A stretch of DNA of 64,000 nt, taken from Lutjanus erythropterus (lineage: Eukaryota > Chordata > Actinopteri > Lutjaniformes > Lutjanidae). A model generated the notes under the pieces. It made no database searches. It was given only the letters and a program-made list of their open reading frames with translations, and was not told the origin of the DNA. Shown here piece by piece: positions 12,298 through 24,480 of this stretch; positions within the stretch are counted from its first letter, which is position 1; each line of letters begins with the position of its first letter. A program made the position numbers and the translations under genes. The stretch spans positions 29,562,388-29,626,387 of the forward strand of contig CM034597.1 in NCBI GenBank assembly GCA_020091685.1, written 5' to 3'.

Positions 12298-13489
12298 CAG
12301 TGTTGGTGATGCGTCTATTAAAGGGGTGCTAAACTGCACCTGTGACAAAAATTCCTGTGTGAATCCAACCTAATGTTCAGTTTACACAATGAACAGAGAG
12401 ACACACAGCTCAGTTGACACAGAGATTTGTCAGTATTGGTATTTTTCTCTAGTGTGCACACATAGTGGTGTTTACACAGACATTATATCAGTGTACAAAG
12501 GGATTTTTACGTGCAGACTCACTGACGATAAAACGCACCCACAAGCAGAAAGGCTTATTGAAGATGCATGAACACATCTGTGCGTTCATTTGGCCTGTTC
12601 TCACTTGTTTGGCTGTCACACTGCGCCCACACTTTATTTTTTATTATTTCATAAAGAAAATCAGTCATAATATCTCCTTCTTCTGTCATTGGGGCAGCCT
12701 CTTAATTACAAACACCCACACTGGCTGTTACACACGGTGAGAAGATGCAGCCTCACTCAATCCTTCCATAAGTGACATAAGCTCATTACTCATAGTAAAC
12801 ATTGTTGTTAATCTGTGAACACAAGTCACGACTGCTGCTGCCCACTCTCTGCTGTGTGTGTTCACACCCCCGTAGATACTACAACACACACAGACGCACA
12901 CCGACCAACACTTCCCCTGCTAATGGCATGTTTGTGTAATTCAGCCGTTTGTTTGGAGTTTGTCTTCAGAGCGTGGCCTGCAGTTGGATCCCGCTCGTAC
13001 ACGGCTCAGAAGCTATTGTTTCGAAAAGAAAATGATGATGTTAAACTCTAATTAGTGATGAAAGGCAGGGCCCCTGAAATGGGTGTTGTAATTGTTATTT
13101 CACAATCTGTAAATTCCCTTTTACAAGTGTCACAATCTGTAACTGCTCCAAAAGGCACCATTCTCCTTTATTATTTTAGAGCGTGCGTGGATGTACTCCA
13201 TGTTCTCCAGAAAAACGGACGTGTGTCTGTTGGGTAATTTATGGTTTGCAATCTATTTACAAAAGCCTGCTGTAATGAGCTATGAGCTCACATGTTTGGA
13301 TCACATCGTGGAATGATGATCAGGGGAAGAAAAACAGAGGAGGAGAGGCAGAGTTTGAATCGAGGGCAGAGACGAGATGAGAAGTGGGCGAGTTACGACA
13401 TTAGATACTTATCTAGATGAGTGTAATTGTTTTAGTCTTTCGTTGACTTAATGAAGGTGTTGTTGTAGAGTGTGGAATACTGCAGCTGC

Positions 13490-13491
<2 letters not shown>

Positions 13492-13525
<34 letters not shown>
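13492..13525 (+). repeat. (TG)16 microsatellite
   Basis: A perfect TG tract of about 33 bp. Confidence 0.95.
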
Positions 13526-13526
<1 letters not shown>

Positions 13527-14367
13527 TTAGGCTGCTGTCTTTGCCTGTGTGTTTTAATTGAAGCTTTAAATCAGGCTGTCATACCTGTATGAAGGGTTGG
13601 GCCACTCTTACCTTGTCTCCTGTCAGCCAAACAAACAGTCCTTTATTCTTTATTCTCAGAGACACAGACAGGCAGATAGACAGCAGGATGTTCAGCTACA
13701 ATAAACAGCCAGTGAGTGACTGTTCATTAATAGTCAGCTGTGTAAGAGGTGTCGTCTCCTGACAGTGCTTCGCTTTGACTCCAGGATCCAATATTTTGGG
13801 GGTCATGTGAGGAATTTTTGGGCAGTTGACAAAATTACAGGATAAAACTCAATGTCCTGATTCTCCAAAGCTACAATTAGGGATGATGTTTGATGTGAAG
13901 GTCATGACTTGATTTGATTTTTACTGATTTTAAGCATTTTTTTAAATGTAGCACTGACTGCTATGCCATTGTTAGACCATCAAGTCTTGGTTGATCGTTG
14001 GTTTTATGCCCTGACAACTGTCATTTACATTTCAAATTCTTCTTTAAAAGGTCTATATGTTATCAGGTGGTAAGCTACACTGTGTTGTCTTTGCGATGTT
14101 GTCTTTTTTCTTCAGACGCGCTGGACGCTGCATTTCGGTGTGGATGGAGAGAAAACAAATATCCCCCCCCTGAATATCCATCATCTATTGAGTCATGCTG
14201 CATAATTTGGATGTCTCTGAATCCTTCACTTTTTTTCTGGCTCTGAACACTTTGGAAACATTTGCCAATGAATCACTTCCAGTGGCCCCAAGGAGACAGT
14301 AATTAACACAAGAATATTTCACATTTTAATAGAGCTGAGTCAAAATTCTTAGATTCCAGCATATTAA

Positions 14368-14590
14368 ATGTGAATATTGTCTAGCTTCTTTACTCCTTTA
14401 TGACAGTAAACTGAATATCTTTGGGTTGTGGGCAAAATATGACCACAACCCTTGAGCTTGAGCTTTGGGAAAGACTGATTGACATTTTTCGCCATTTTCT
14501 GATATTTTATAGGCAAAATAACTGATTGATTAATCAAGAAAATAGTCAACAGATAAATCAACAATGAAACTAATAATTAGTTGCAGCCTT
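14368..14590. repeat. AT-rich dispersed repeat, family A
   Basis: It runs from AATGTGAATATTGTC through ACTCCTTTATGACAGTAAAC to GATTAATCAAGAAAATAGTC and ends ATTAGTTGCAGCCTT. It lies about 95 bp upstream of the family 1 MITE. Confidence 0.7.
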
Positions 14591-14684
14591 AGTTAAGAGA
14601 TTATGTTGAAAAAGGAAAGGGCCACAACACAAAATGTTGTTACGAGGTTGGAAGCTCACTATGATATCATTATATGCTGCAGCA

Positions 14685-15263
14685 TTAAAGGGATATTTCA
14701 CCCCAGAATGAAAATTCAGTCATTATCAAGAAAAGTTTCATGGGAAAACGGTGTCACAGAATCTCGCAAACAGTGTAACAGAACAGTGGCCAGTTTTCAA
14801 ATGTGAAAATTAATTAGGGGAAAAAAAACAAACATAAAATGCCTCAAAGCCCTATGTGCCATTTGCACACCATCACACCACACACACACACACGCATGCA
14901 GTTCAGACAATGTGCATGTGAACGTGGCTCCAAGCTAAAGATCTACAGTGAAGATTCAGGCTAAAAACATGTAACTAACATTTTTCATTTGTCACGTTGG
15001 GGCTTTAGGAGTCACCAGACACCACCAGACGAGCAGTATGGAGGCATTTTATGTTATTATTCTGTGCTTTTTTACATTTGAAAACTGGTCACCATTCACT
15101 CCAATTGTTTGGGAGATTCTGCAACACTGTTTTTCGTGAAACTCCAGCAGTGTTTTGTGGACTGCAGAACTAAACCTGACTGTCAGTCAGCATGAGGATA
15201 GAGATAGAAGGTAGAGAGTAGATAATGACTGAAATTTAATTTTTGGGTGAACTATCCCTTTAA
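14685..15263 (+). mobile_element. TTAA-flanked MITE, family 1 (long copy)
   Basis: The copy starts TTAAAGGGATATTTCACCC and ends GGGTGAACTATCCCTTTAA, giving imperfect terminal inverted repeats of about 16 bp next to TTAA on both sides. It is 579 bp with no coding capacity. The central part, about 330 bp longer than the short copy at 43347, may be the fuller form or a nested insertion. TTAA targets are typical of piggyBac and Kolobok-type transposases; which one moved this family cannot be told here. Confidence 0.8.
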
Positions 15264-15402
15264 GATTTTTCTTACTTGGCCAAATCATGAAAAACAACCC
15301 CAAATCAGCCCCAAAGATGTCCACATACTTTTGGTCATGCACTGCTTCTATAATTTAATGATAAAAATGTGCCCTTCTTTACAGCAGTGTTGTTGACCTG
15401 AG

Positions 15403-15406
<4 letters not shown>

Positions 15407-15492
<86 letters not shown>
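15407..15492 (+). repeat. (TG)43 microsatellite
   Basis: An uninterrupted TG tract of 86 bp, 144 bp after the family 1 MITE. Alternating purine-pyrimidine tracts this long can adopt left-handed DNA. Confidence 0.97.
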
Positions 15493-15494
<2 letters not shown>

Positions 15495-16445
15495 CACACA
15501 CGTGGCTGCAATCTTCTGTCCAGCTGCTTGGTGCTGCCAGATGTTTGAGTGGCAAACAGAAAAAATGATCATTAATCAAACTATCAGCGCTTGTTCATTG
15601 TTTCTCTCGGTCTTCCTGCCTCGGCCGCTTTGCCTCTCACTTTTTCCGTCAGAGCTACAGAGGAAAACTTTGTTTAAATCGACTTTTTAAGTGTCTCAGG
15701 ATCTTTTAAAGGACTAAAGCGTGGCTATAAGAGGGCCACTCCTCGCCCTCAGGCTGCTGCAGGATTGTAGTTATGATCATGATTGCTCTTAATTATCATC
15801 ATTAGTAAAGAGAAGTGTCACCGGCAGTGTGAGAAGCAGGTAGTAAAATGTGATAAATGGCTCCTGTGAACGTTGATTCTGTCACTGAGAAGAATGGTTT
15901 TCAGTTTTCCGTGGTGCCATCAATCACCAGCGCTGGCGTCTGGTGGGGCAGGTTAGGTGGATGGACAGACGGGGTGAGGCTGACGGACATGTGAGGCAGA
16001 TGAGAGCTCAACTGTCAAGAGTCCACCAACCTCCAGCTGTTGACTTAAAGCTTGTAACCTCTTGGCCTCTCTGAGCTCATCCTGCAGACAGATTTCTGTA
16101 TTTGTTTTTGTTTGAATCCAACCTGGTTTCATCATCATTAGCACATAAATCAGCCAGCGGTGGTGTAATCATTTAACATATAGGAGGTTATCTGTAGGGC
16201 TGCACTTAAGGATTATTTCTTCATCAAATAATCTAGGGGTTATTTTTTCAAATAATTGTCATAATGCCTGACTGATACTAGATTTTTTTTAGACCAATAC
16301 CATGTTGCTTAATAAAGGAATATCTTATCTTATGTTATGTATCTTATGTTATATATCTTATCTTTCTTTATTTTTTTTTATAAAAGGCTTAACATGGACA
16401 GACATTTTGGATGAGGAAGCCTTGAATTTTCTTATTGTACATTGT

Positions 16446-16765
16446 AGAGCTACAACATTTACTTGATTAACAGATTGTGTCTCCAAAACCAATTGGTTTT
16501 AGTAACTTTTTAGGAAAAAAATGTCTAAATTCTCTAATTCCAGCTTCTCAGATATGAATATTATTTTTCTTTACTCCTCTCTGACAGTAAACTGTTTTTC
16601 TTTGGTCTGTGGACAAAACAAGACATCTGAGGATGTCATCTTGGGCTTCAGGAAACACTGATCGACATTTTTCACCGTTTTATAGGCTGAACTACTAATT
16701 GATTTATCAAGAAATTAACTGACAGATTAATTGAAAGTGAAAATAATTGTTAGTTGCAATCAGTG
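16446..16765. repeat. AT-rich dispersed repeat, family A (near full length)
   Basis: It starts GAGCTACAACATTTAC and ends AATTGTTAGTTGCAAT, so both termini are visible as an imperfect inverted repeat. Internally it has AATTCCAGCTTCTCAGATA, CTGACAGTAAACTG and ACTGATCGACATTTTTCACC. This copy gives a family length near 320 bp with no coding capacity. Confidence 0.72.
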
Positions 16766-17119
16766 CTCTCGGGTGGACAATCTGTAATAGTGACTCTGAC
16801 TGAAAGTTCATTCTTAACACTGGAAATTTGTGATTTTAGTTGCTGCTCTGGAGACAAAACTAAACTTTAAACGGCAACATTTAAAACAATATAAATGAGA
16901 AGTTTTTGAAGTGCTCGGAAATTCAGACATCTACAGTTTCTTCTTGGGCAGACTTCATCTGATGAGGCAGAACATGTGATATGATAAAAAAAATACAACA
17001 ACTACTAAATGGACTTTGCTGTTGTGGGACTGTTTTGTCACCTCAGACATATTTTTGGTATTTCTGTAACACAATTTCTTGTTACTTATTCACAGACATA
17101 TATGCTGATATATCTGTGA

Positions 17120-17312
17120 TAGGACTGGGCCATATGGCTTATAAGTAATATTTTTATTTTTGATAATCATCAGTAATGTGGATATAATAACAGAGTGTGT
17201 AAATGAAAATAATAGAACATCTAGAACAGTCTGATGAGTTCACAGTTACTTTAAAACCAGTAAAAGATAATACTTATACCATATCATGATATAATGATAT
17301 CTAAAACCTAAA
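17120..17312. repeat. dispersed repeat, family B (reverse, partial)
   Basis: It starts GGACTGGGCCATATGGC and contains TCAGTAATGTGGATATAAT, CTAGAACAGTCTGATGAG and ACTTATACCATATCATGA. Confidence 0.6.
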
Positions 17313-18112
17313 GTCATTTTGCCACGAAAATCAGTACACACCTGTATCATGCCCCGATCCAGGGCATCTCTGCAGCACTAAAGTACTTTATCCAAAAATC
17401 AAATTTAAAAATGCAGCCTCAAAATGCCTAATATTGTTTCACAGTCAAACTGAAACCCAAAGATATTCAATTTGGTATGTTATAAAATGTTTGAGAAGTT
17501 GGAATCAATGCATTTGGTATTGCTTCCTTAAAAATGATTCTAATAATGAATGGATTGATTAATCAACCACCACTTCCAGCTGCAGACATCTGTATTGTAA
17601 AGTAAAACCATGAGGTGGAGTCAGGGATGAGCAGAAAACCATTTTGAAGTCAAAAACATCTCTGAGCTGTTTTCTTAAGGATGAAACCGTGGCGGGCCCC
17701 CTCTCAGCCGTGTAAATCACTTTTGAGAGTACCCTCTTAGCGGATGGCGCGACGCAGACATGCTTAAGCTGCAGTAAGTGACCCTGAGATATGACAGATA
17801 TTTGTGCATGCGTGTGTTTTTCTAAATGTGTCGGTGAGTGCGCGCATACGATGGTGTCTGTGTGCAGCCGTTTGAGGCGCCTTGTGCCTATGCTTGCGTC
17901 CCAGCGTGCATCGTGTGTGCTGGTGATGATGAAGATGATGAGGAGGACGAAGGGAGGGGGTGAGGCGGGTGAGTTGGCGATGATAAGTGCCATCTCACAG
18001 AGGACAGAACACGATTAGTCAGGAGATAATCTTTGCTCTCCTCGGTCTGTGTGTGCAGCGTGGGCAAACTCCAAAGAAAACACTCTACTGTTTTCTTTAC
18101 TTCTCTCTGCTC

Positions 18113-18156
18113 CACACACGCACGCACGCACGCACACACACACACACGCACACACG
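18113..18156 (+). repeat. compound CACG/CA repeat
   Basis: CACGCACGCACG followed by CA units, about 44 bp. Confidence 0.9.
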
Positions 18157-18523
18157 TTAAACTATTACAGAGAGTTAAGCAAGAAATGACACAGGGAAGA
18201 GTGGGTGTTGTGTTTTTTTTCTCTTTATGTGCGTGCACCACATGTGTGTTTGCGTACAAATGTGTCTCTGCACCGTGTTCAGATTTTTCTCTTTTTCTCT
18301 CCGCTGTAGGTGAACTCGTCATGATCAGGGTGTCAGGGCGTAGCCATAGCTTAGCGGCGAAGCTCGAGGGTCCCCTGACATTCCTAACAGTTCCCCCAAG
18401 CATTCTTTCCCCAAATTATGCACATAATGACAGGGGAAAAAAGCCATAGATACACAAACACTGTCCAGGGCAGTGTTCACACTTTCCCCTGACCGGCCAG
18501 TCATTTTGACACTGACGACCATT

Positions 18524-18561
18524 ACACACACGCACACACGCACACACACACATACACACAC
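18524..18561 (+). repeat. imperfect CA microsatellite
   Basis: A CA tract of about 38 bp with CG and TA interruptions. Confidence 0.9.
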
Positions 18562-19344
18562 TGACATCCACCTGGGATTTTGATCTTCCCATGCTAAATC
18601 TTTCCTACGTCTTTTCGTGCCACTGCTATGGTAATATCTGCTCTGGCGAAGACGAGCGGGTTTGGTAATCTCAGCTTGGTGTGTTTATACATGTGTGGCC
18701 GGCGCAGGCCACCACCACAGCTAAACGTTTACAATAATAGTCTCCAAGTGATGCCTGTTGTAATAAAAGTCAAGCCTCTCGCCCGCTGCGGAGAAACCAA
18801 TCTGTCGTGCTGATCTTATTATAGTCAAATTAAACTGTCGTGCCTCAGGCAGCGAGGCCGTAAACTGTGGAACTTGAACAAAAACACACCGACGCTCGCC
18901 AGAAGCTCCACCGCCGCCACCGTACACAGGTGTGATGCTGTCTGAGTGTCTGTGTACGCAGCCAGTTCAGCATGTGGAGACAATGATGGGAAAATATATT
19001 GAACTTGTTTCAAGCACATAACTCTTCTTGTGTGAACTGTTTAAAAAAAGTCACTCAGCTGTCCTGTGTGTTGATGTGCAAAGTACAGTCTGAAATGAGA
19101 AGAACTGTCATTTAAATCATGAAGAATAAGTAAAGAAGATTAATAATTAGACGAGACAAATTTCTGGTTGTTTGGACCACAAAAGTATTGATTGCTATAT
19201 CCAAATAAAGAAAAAGTTTCTGAGGAAAATTACAAACATAACAGCTGTGGCTCCAGACATTTTTTTAAGGTGGCAAAAATGGCCAATGGTTTCAGACTCC
19301 TGTTCTACATGCTTGGAAGGAGAGAGTGACACGAGGTATTTATA

Positions 19345-19390
19345 ATCTGCTAGCTAGATGCCACTAAATCCTGCACACTGGTCCTTTAAA
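19345..19390 (+). repeat. dispersed repeat, family D end
   Basis: GATGCCACTAAATCCTGCAC followed by ACTGGTCCTTTAAA. The same end occurs at 26740-26773 with GATGCCACTAAATCCTACAC. Confidence 0.55.
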
Positions 19391-19958
19391 AGTCTTGAAA
19401 TGGTGTTAAAAACTATTTAAAAATATAAACCATAACCTACTTTTAAAAATCTACGCATTAATAGATATTTTGAAAAAAATGTTAGCATTTTCAACAATTT
19501 TCAGAGCAGAAACTTTTTCTGTCACACCTCAAGAAACTTTCTTCAGTTTCTGCTAATGGAAATGTGTAATTATCATCATCACCTTTGTTTGCATCCAACA
19601 GATATTTTCAGTACCTGTTATTTTTTTATACAGAGACAAAAACCTAACCAAGCAATATTTAATTTATTGCTTTTGTTTCCAGTTACAGTAATAATAAGAT
19701 GCAACTATTAAGTAGCTAACATTCATTCATAACCTCTTAAAAAATTAAATAACCTTACTGAACATCCATATATTTCTCAGGTACAGTGTGAGCCTGCACA
19801 GCTGGTGATGCCTGCTGTTGCAGAATAGTTTCGGAGTCTTTTGTTGGTCTGGATTGTGTCTTAACTTGCATCGTTTTGGCAGCCGAGGCCTTGAGAGAGC
19901 AAACGAGAGAAGAACGTCTCAGAGTGAGACGTTTCTCTCAGTGACGTGTCTTCATTCG

Positions 19959-19982
19959 GTGTGTGTGTGTGTGTGTGTGTGT
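19959..19982 (+). repeat. (GT)12 microsatellite
   Basis: A perfect 24-bp GT tract, 82 bp upstream of the AC tract at 20065 and complementary to it. Confidence 0.95.
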
Positions 19983-20063
19983 GGACCCTGCTCAGGTTTA
20001 AGAGACACGAAGGCATTACCAGAGTGTCAGTCAGCACCTCACTGCCCCGGGGAGGGACGCAGC

Positions 20064-20064
<1 letters not shown>

Positions 20065-20135
<71 letters not shown>
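20065..20135 (+). repeat. (CA)35 microsatellite
   Basis: A perfect 71-bp CA tract that forms an inverted repeat with 19959-19982. Confidence 0.97.
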
Positions 20136-20138
<3 letters not shown>

Positions 20139-20744
20139 ATATAGAGTTAGCCATGGGTAAGTGTATTGTTGCAGGCCTGTTTTATGGTATGAGTTGGTTC
20201 TTCTCTCATTTATTGACTTTGACTTGTGGGTTGAGTAAGAAAATATGGCCCATCATAACCACATGTGAAGTCTCAACGCTACTGTTCCTCATTTCTGCAG
20301 ATTTATGGATCACGCTCTGGATGTTACTGTAGTTGTTGTAATTTAAAGAGCGCTCTGTGCTAAAGCCTCGTTATTCTCAAGTGAATTAGCATGACACACA
20401 TTCTGTTATTATTTTCCACTTAAAAATATGTTTAGTATTTGCTTCGATGAAAATGTGTGACTCTTTGAGCTACATCAGTTGTTCACTCACACAAAAATTG
20501 TAGGATATTGTGGGATTTTTGTTTTGAAAATGTTAAAAGAGCCTGGGGTTACTGGGAAGGGTTTTATTTCATGTGACAGAGAAAATATGTAAACACATGA
20601 TATACAAAGTATAAACATTAACCAGTTCAGTCTTAGTGTTTTTTCCCCTTGCCTGGTTGGGCAAATTACTGGCCCTTGTACAGTTTTTTTATTAAGGTTT
20701 ATCAAAAAACAACAGTAGTGAAAAATGTCCATCCCAGTTTTTCA

Positions 20745-20895
20745 AAGTCTAAGGCAATGTCTATAAACGTCTTGTTTTGTCAGTCCAAAACCCACAGATG
20801 TTCAGTTTAATATGATAATAAATGGAGAAAAGCAGCATTTCCACCATTTTTCTATGAAAAATTACTTTAACAATGAGTCATTATCAAAATAGTTT
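20745..20895. repeat. dispersed repeat, family A (partial)
   Basis: Partial similarity: CCAAAACCCACAGATGTTCA and ATGGAGAAAAGCAGCA match the reverse of the copies at 6420 and 37760. Confidence 0.5.
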
Positions 20896-22331
20896 AATAA
20901 GTAAATTTTATTTTTACAGTTTACCCAGTTAAATTGAGTTCTTTGATTTACTATTGATTTTGAATCGATGATAATATTTAAATCCATAATAAAATATTTC
21001 ATCCAAAATTGTCAGTCCTCTTTAGTGAGAGTCAAAGGATTTTTTTAGAAATGTTGGAGCAAACCTCCAAAAGCCCCTCGTTTAGCGGAACAGAGAAAAT
21101 AAAAACTGACAAAACAATGGGAGTCAAAAAAAAAAGACCACATTCACACACACAAAACCAAAAATCTTAAATTGAGCAGCACTTAGAGAGGAGGCGTTTC
21201 TCCTTCTGAGAATAACAGAAGTCTGGGCTCCAGCAGAGAAATGGTCACCCACTGCATTTCATTGTTGCACATGCATCAACAGTTCCTGAGCCATGTAACG
21301 ACTCTATTAAGTCTTTATTTGGTGCTGATTTAGATTTAATCTTCCTTCAAGAAGTCAGATCAGTTGGTCAGACCAGACTGAGCTCCAACCAGGACCATTT
21401 AAAACATGCACAATTATACAATACAGTACAATAATACCACAATAAATGTCCACAATATGACATTTATCAATATATTAAAGAACAGTTTGTAGGATTTTGT
21501 GCCGACAGGTGAGCTTGCAGGTTCCAAACACCTCACCTGTGAATCATTTCAAAAGTCTACTTTACTGATGATACAGGCTGAATTCTGGCCTGGAAACCAG
21601 GCATATATTATGTCCGTATTTCTTCAGAAACGCTATTCTAATTGCTGTTTAATGTGTGTGATGCATCATGTAGCAACACAAGCAACATTGTCCTTTTTCC
21701 TCAAGTCACCTGTTTTCAAGCCTCCGTCAAAGAGTGTAACTGTTTGCTGTGCCAAGACATTTAAAGAATCCAGAACGTTGTCACACCTCAGACGGTGACT
21801 CCATGGGAAAGATCATGATCTCTGGTGGCATCAGCGACTGTTCGCACACGACCGGAATGCTGCGAGCTGATGCATCGATCTGCATTCTAACTATTACACA
21901 CATTTTCCACATGCAGTCAGCAGCAGAAAACTCTATAAAGAAACGATCAAGCTGAATGGAGCAGTGATTAGCTGAGAGGAGCAGCTGCCAGAACTGACTT
22001 GGCAGAGCACCAGGAGTGTCATTGTGGTATGTTGTTGTTTGCTTACAAGTGTAACCGCACTGGGAGATTGTCACACAATAGCAGCGCTCATTTTTCCATG
22101 TGTGTGTGTCTGTTGACACTCGCTGTCGGATTGAGAGATGATCCGTGACGACTACGTGATGGGCAGGTCTCTGCAGAATTCCTCTGATGGCAGTTACAGT
22201 TGCACTGGATCTTTTTTTTTTATTTCCTTCAAACAACAAATCTGTGTCTGAGCAGAATAGACTCGATTAATTATTTAGCTTAGAAATATCAGTCAGTTGC
22301 TCTCCTGTCATAACTGCTTCCTACTAAGATA

Positions 22332-22506
22332 TTTAAAGAGACAGTTCACCCAAAATTAAATTGTTTTAATGTGAATTATCGAGTTTTAGATATATCGGCT
22401 GCAGTCTGCCTTCTCTTGAAGATAAGGAACTAAATGCTTAAAGCTAAAAGATATAATCCACAGACCTTGTTGCAAACAGTTTCATGTAGGAACTATTTTC
22501 TTTCTA
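22332..22506 (+). mobile_element. TTAA MITE, family 2 (left part, + orientation)
   Basis: It starts TTAAAGAGACAGTTCACCC and runs to GGAACTATTTTCTTTCTAC. The segment 22440-22505 is repeated in reverse at 23525-23595, which marks a second copy of the same family in opposite orientation. Confidence 0.65.
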
Positions 22507-22793
22507 CAAGGGCCTGACTGATACATGATGTTTGGGGCTAATGCTGGTACTGATAGTAGGGATTTAAAAAATATCTAATATTTATAAATTGACAGATATT
22601 CTTTATGAGCATAATATACAGGATTAGAATATAATTTATACATAAACACATTTTTTGCAAAATGTGTGACAAAGATATTAGCATATGGTGGCAGAATATT
22701 TTACAGTTTCACAACCTTTATTGTCCAGAATTATATAAGGTCACTGAAACAGTAAAGTGTAAACAGTAAATAGAACAAAATATATGTATATGT

Positions 22794-23271
22794 TAAAGGA
22801 GAAATCTGACCATGATCAGAGATTAAGGAAACATGTTACAGCCGTGGTGCCCCTCTTTGAAATTTCCATTCTGGGCCAGAATAACTAACCAGATTAATAG
22901 CGCAAGTTCCTCAAATAAGTAAGTGTCTGTTTAAAAGTTGTAAGAAATCGTCAACAGTCTTTTAGAAGGAGTAGATGTTTGTCAGGCAGTGAGACAAGCA
23001 GCCACTTAACTCAAACTCTAAAGTGTGTATTTTCAGAGAAGTGGGCTTTTGTTTTTAGGATCACCAGCTTAACTTTAGTGACAGACAACTGAGAGTTATA
23101 AACAGGCTTTCTTATTTGCATCTAGGGAGAAGGGGCGGGACAAAACACCTCACTTCAGCCATAGATATAAAACATATATTAAATAGGTTTTAAGCCTACA
23201 CCATATATGCTCCAACTCCCTATTTGGACTGAAGTACTATTTTTTGTACGCACATGCACATTGCTCCTTTA
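22794..23271. mobile_element. MITE, family 3 (TAAAGGAGCAATG termini)
   Basis: The left end is TTAAAGGAGAAATCTGACC and the right end is CACATTGCTCCTTTA, a short imperfect inverted repeat. The right half, read in reverse, matches the element starting at 2811 (CCTATTTAATATATG and a following CTATGG...AAGTGAG). It is 478 bp and non-coding. Confidence 0.6.
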
Positions 23272-23339
23272 GACCTGAATTAAGAGAAAGGATCAAATAT
23301 ACATAAAATGCTGCCTATAAAGCTAATAATTAAAAATAA

Positions 23340-23645
23340 AAAAATACACCCACCAACTGTCTCACCACACAGGAGAAAGCTTGCATCAGTCATGTACAAG
23401 AGGTTACAGCTCAGCCCAGGAGATCAGAATTAATGTTTATATCCTGTGCTATCATGAGCACGAGCCTCTCATCCATGAGTAGATGCACACTTCCTTCTGT
23501 GTAGTGATACAGTTCCCAGGTTCAGTATGAAGAAAATAGTTCCTCCATGAAACTGCTCACAACAAGGTCTGTGAATTATCTTGAGTAACTGGGTCAATGA
23601 TTTCTAGAATTAGACATTGCTGTTGAGTTATTAAAATATGTCCCG
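23340..23645 (-). mobile_element. MITE, family 2 (inverted copy)
   Basis: Read on the minus strand, this contains CACAGACCTTGTTG and GGAACTATTTTC as in the copy at 22332. The two copies and the element between them (22794-23271) form a nested, roughly palindromic cluster of about 1.3 kb. Confidence 0.6.
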
Positions 23646-24325
23646 TCTCATTACTGATGCCCACCTAGTCTGAGGAGTTCTGTGCGAGATGTTCTCCTGC
23701 CCCTTGGTTGCTTTCCAGGATCCAACAACAAAAACCCTTTGAAAACTAATAAAAACACACCAGCTCTGTCCATGCCCAGTTTTCCCTCTATCTCTCACAG
23801 ACGGGAAGTGAACACCGGCCTCTGAATATGTGAATATGCAGATGAAGTGTAAGGTATCACTGCAGAGGAAGAGATTTCATATGCAAGGCTTTGAATGGGT
23901 CTCTGTGAGCCCACGTCTGTATCCGCTCCCACGCAGTAAACGGGTAAGGCGACCCAGGCTGGACGGGTTGTGGTCAGCCTCGCCGGGGAACACGGAGGTC
24001 TTAGAGGAGAGAGCTGTGTTGCTCCGGCTGCTGTGGTGGAGGAGCGGAGAAGAAGTGAGGACAGTGAAAAGATAAACAAAGGTAGACACCAGATATGAGT
24101 GTGGACTCGTGTCTGCTTTTACTTGCCAGTGAGTACCAAATCAGGTTGGTACTGTGCTTTGATTTGTGCAAAATTAAAGACAGTTTTTTTTGGGGTTTTT
24201 TTTTTTCATGTGCAAGATTCTGCTGCCTAACAACATACCTAAACACTGAGTTTTGTAGTGCACCCATAACTGATGAGATTGTGACAACAAACAGTCAGAC
24301 TTGCACTGGGGTTGCTGTGCTTCGG

Positions 24326-24480
24326 GGCTGCAACTAATCTGATTATTTTCACAATTTCACGATTGGTTAACTAATTTCTTAGTCTATAAAGTGTCATAAA
24401 ATTGTGAAAAAAGCTCAGAGATCAAAAACAATGTACATTTTTTTGTCCAACCAACAGTCCAAAACCCAAAGACTCTAGAC
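24326..24480. repeat. dispersed repeat, family A (left end)
   Basis: It begins GGGGCTGCAACTAATCTG, continues through GGTTAACTAATTTCTTAGTC and reaches CAGTCCAAAACCCAAAGAC, then is truncated. Confidence 0.65.

Noticed and set aside
15348-15690. Several open frames with His-Thr or Cys-Val repeats
   Set aside because: They are translations of the TG microsatellite, not genes. The same applies near 19861-20332, 45559-46389, 28497-28793 and 8699-8986.
17888-18403. 171-codon minus-strand open frame
   Set aside because: It is sustained by CA/CG repeats and GAT/GAG-rich sequence (poly-Ser); there is no protein-like signature.
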